From: Pseudomonas sp. EpS/L25
GTDB taxonomy: Bacteria; Pseudomonadota; Gammaproteobacteria; Pseudomonadales; Pseudomonadaceae
Direction of reading: 5' to 3'
NCBI RefSeq assembly: GCF_001512295.1
Contig: NZ_LNUP01000018.1
Coordinates: 107,968 to 171,967 of the forward strand
DNA: 64,000 nt
Of this stretch, positions 62,632 through 64,000 are shown in pieces (the first letter of the stretch is position 1; each line of letters opens with the position of its first letter). The notes beneath the pieces were generated by a model. That model saw only the letters and a program-made list of their open reading frames with translations, was not told the DNA's origin and ran no database searches. The translations under genes and the position numbers were made by a program.

Positions 62632-63771
62632 ATGACCACAGCCACCGATAAGGTCAATCTGCTGGGCCTGACCCAGCCGCAACTCGAGTCGTTCTTCGAG
62701 TCCATCGGGGAGAAGCGCTTTCGCGCCGGCCAGGTCATGAAGTGGATCCATCACTTCGGCATCGACGATTTCGACGCCATGAGCAACCTGGGCAAGGCGC
62801 TCAAGGAAAAGCTCAAGGCCGCCGCGGAAATCCGTGGCCCCGAGATCGTCAGCGAGGACATCTCCCGCGATGGCACCCGCAAGTGGGTGATCCGCGTCGC
62901 CTCCGGCAGCTGCGTCGAGACCGTCTACATCCCGCAGAACGGCCGCGGCACCCTGTGCGTGTCGTCCCAGGCCGGTTGCGCCCTGGACTGCAGTTTCTGC
63001 TCCACCGGCAAGCAGGGCTTCAACAGTAACCTCACCGCCGCCGAGGTGATCGGCCAGGTGTGGATCGCCAACAAGTCCTTCGGCACCGTGCCGGCCAAGA
63101 TCGACCGCGCCATCACCAACGTGGTGATGATGGGCATGGGCGAGCCCCTGCTGAACTTCGACAATGTCGTCGCCGCCATGCGCATCATGATGGACGACCT
63201 CGGCTACGGCATCTCCAAGCGCAAGGTCACCCTGTCCACCTCGGGCGTGGTGCCGATGATCGAGGAGCTGGCCAAGCACATCGACGTCTCCCTGGCGCTG
63301 TCGCTGCACGCGCCCAACGACGAGCTGCGCAACGAGCTGGTACCGATCAACCGCAAGTATCCGCTGGCCATGCTGCTGGATGCCTGCCAGAGATACATCG
63401 GCCAGTTGGGCGAGAAGCGCGTCCTGACCATCGAGTACACCCTGCTCAAGGACGTCAACGACCTGCCCGAGCATGCGCACCAGATGATCGAGCTGCTGCG
63501 CAACGTGCCCTGCAAGATCAACCTGATTCCGTTCAATCCCTTCCCGCACTCCGGCTACGAGCGGCCGAGCAAGAACGCTACCCGCCGTTTCCAGGAGCTG
63601 TTGCAGCAGGCCGGCTTCAACGTCACGGTGCGCACCACTCGCGGTGATGACATCGACGCCGCGTGCGGGCAACTGGTCGGGCAGGTCATGGACCGCACGC
63701 GGCGCAGCCAGCGCTACATCGCCGTCCGCCAGCTCGACGGTGCCGAAACCGTAACGCCGCTCCAGGGCTGA
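62632..63771 (+). CDS. rlmN: dual-specificity RNA methyltransferase RlmN
   Basis: Radical-SAM enzyme methylating A2503 of 23S rRNA and A37 of some tRNAs. 379 residues. The cluster-binding CX3CX2C is in [12 protein letters not shown]-terminal Cys in [11 protein letters not shown] serves the methyl-transfer step. GAGGTGATCC precedes ATG 62632. Confidence 0.97.
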   Translation: MTTATDKVNLLGLTQPQLESFFESIGEKRFRAGQVMKWIHHFGIDDFDAMSNLGKALKEKLKAAAEIRGPEIVSEDISRDGTRKWVIRVASGSCVETVYIPQNGRGTLCVSSQAGCALDCSFCSTGKQGFNSNLTAAEVIGQVWIANKSFGTVPAKIDRAITNVVMMGMGEPLLNFDNVVAAMRIMMDDLGYGISKRKVTLSTSGVVPMIEELAKHIDVSLALSLHAPNDELRNELVPINRKYPLAMLLDACQRYIGQLGEKRVLTIEYTLLKDVNDLPEHAHQMIELLRNVPCKINLIPFNPFPHSGYERPSKNATRRFQELLQQAGFNVTVRTTRGDDIDAACGQLVGQVMDRTRRSQRYIAVRQLDGAETVTPLQG

Positions 63772-63781
63772 GGGAGCGACC

Positions 63782-64000
63782 ATGGCGATCACGCGCTGTG
63801 CGATTGTCGCGCTCGCCCTGTTGGTTGGTGGCCTCGCCGGCTGCGTGACCGAGGGTGACCGCAATCCCATGGATACCCGCCAGGGGCGGATGCAGGCGCG
63901 TGATGCCTACATCCAGCTCGGCCTCGGCTACGTCCAGCAGGGCAACACCGAACAGGCCAAGGTACCGCTGAAGAAGGCGCTGGAACTGGATTCCTCCAGC
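63782..64000 (+). CDS. pilF: type IV pilus biogenesis lipoprotein PilF, start only
   Basis: First 73 residues of an outer-membrane lipoprotein with TPR repeats that helps PilQ secretin assemble. Signal peptide with lipobox LAGC (about 18-21); first TPR DAYIQLGLGYVQQGNTEQAK. The reading frame runs off the window end. The place after rlmN matches P. aeruginosa. Confidence 0.88.
   Translation, partial: MAITRCAIVALALLVGGLAGCVTEGDRNPMDTRQGRMQARDAYIQLGLGYVQQGNTEQAKVPLKKALELDSSS

Overview
The window is about 65% GC, densely coding chromosomal DNA from a Pseudomonas. The strongest evidence is gene order. fadBA-DUF1653-topA ... sulA-lexA-psrA-nagZ-MTIP-mfd-gap, sthA, lolCDE-comEC-exbBD-lpxK-ycaR-kdsB-ptpA-murB and iscRSUA-hscBA-fdx-iscX-ndk-rlmN-pilF are all arranged as in P. 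aeruginosa. Breaks in that order, the extra katG and selA loci, and an abundant dispersed repeat suggest a lineage away from P. aeruginosa, possibly near P. oryzihabitans; the species assignment is inference.

Layout. 1-10 kb: katG, a Pls/PosA-type membrane NRPS (relatives include epsilon-poly-lysine synthetase) with three PmrA-box-like hexamers over its promoter, an SdiA-regulated (YjiK-like) protein, an ankyrin protein and an unplaced lipase-like hydrolase. 10-15 kb: selA convergent with a three-gene ABC importer of the putative selenate/phosphonate type whose permease is a fused double domain. 15-20 kb: slt, uup, universal stress protein. 20-32 kb: fadBA beta-oxidation, topA, sulA-lexA, psrA, nagZ, MTIP. 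The PsrA operator at psrA and a near-match at fadBA, with the LexA box at lexA, mark fatty-acid and SOS control. 32-40 kb: mfd, large GAPDH, transhydrogenase, a PilZ/GDPD operon. 40-53 kb: a long co-directional envelope run, lolCDE, a frameshifted comEC, exbBD, lpxK, ycaR, kdsB, a phosphatase and murB, which runs by a 4-base overlap into a divergent cytochrome bc1 operon (petABC). 53-64 kb: sspAB, suhB, trmJ, the complete isc iron-sulfur operon with an IscR site, ndk, rlmN and the start of pilF.

The main unexplained structure is a dispersed repeat family, seven copies of 142-247 bp in this window. Copies have imperfect inverted terminal arms and a conserved internal hairpin, and every copy begins within about 6 bases of a stop codon. 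One divergent copy carries a paired (compensatory) change in the hairpin. Other points: PmrA-like control of the Pls-like synthetase, comEC broken by one extra 8-bp tandem unit, selA without selB beside a selenate-type transporter, absence of nqr and cysE from their usual places, and an ndk -10 element lying in the loop of a terminator-like hairpin. All assignments were made by eye; no database search was run.
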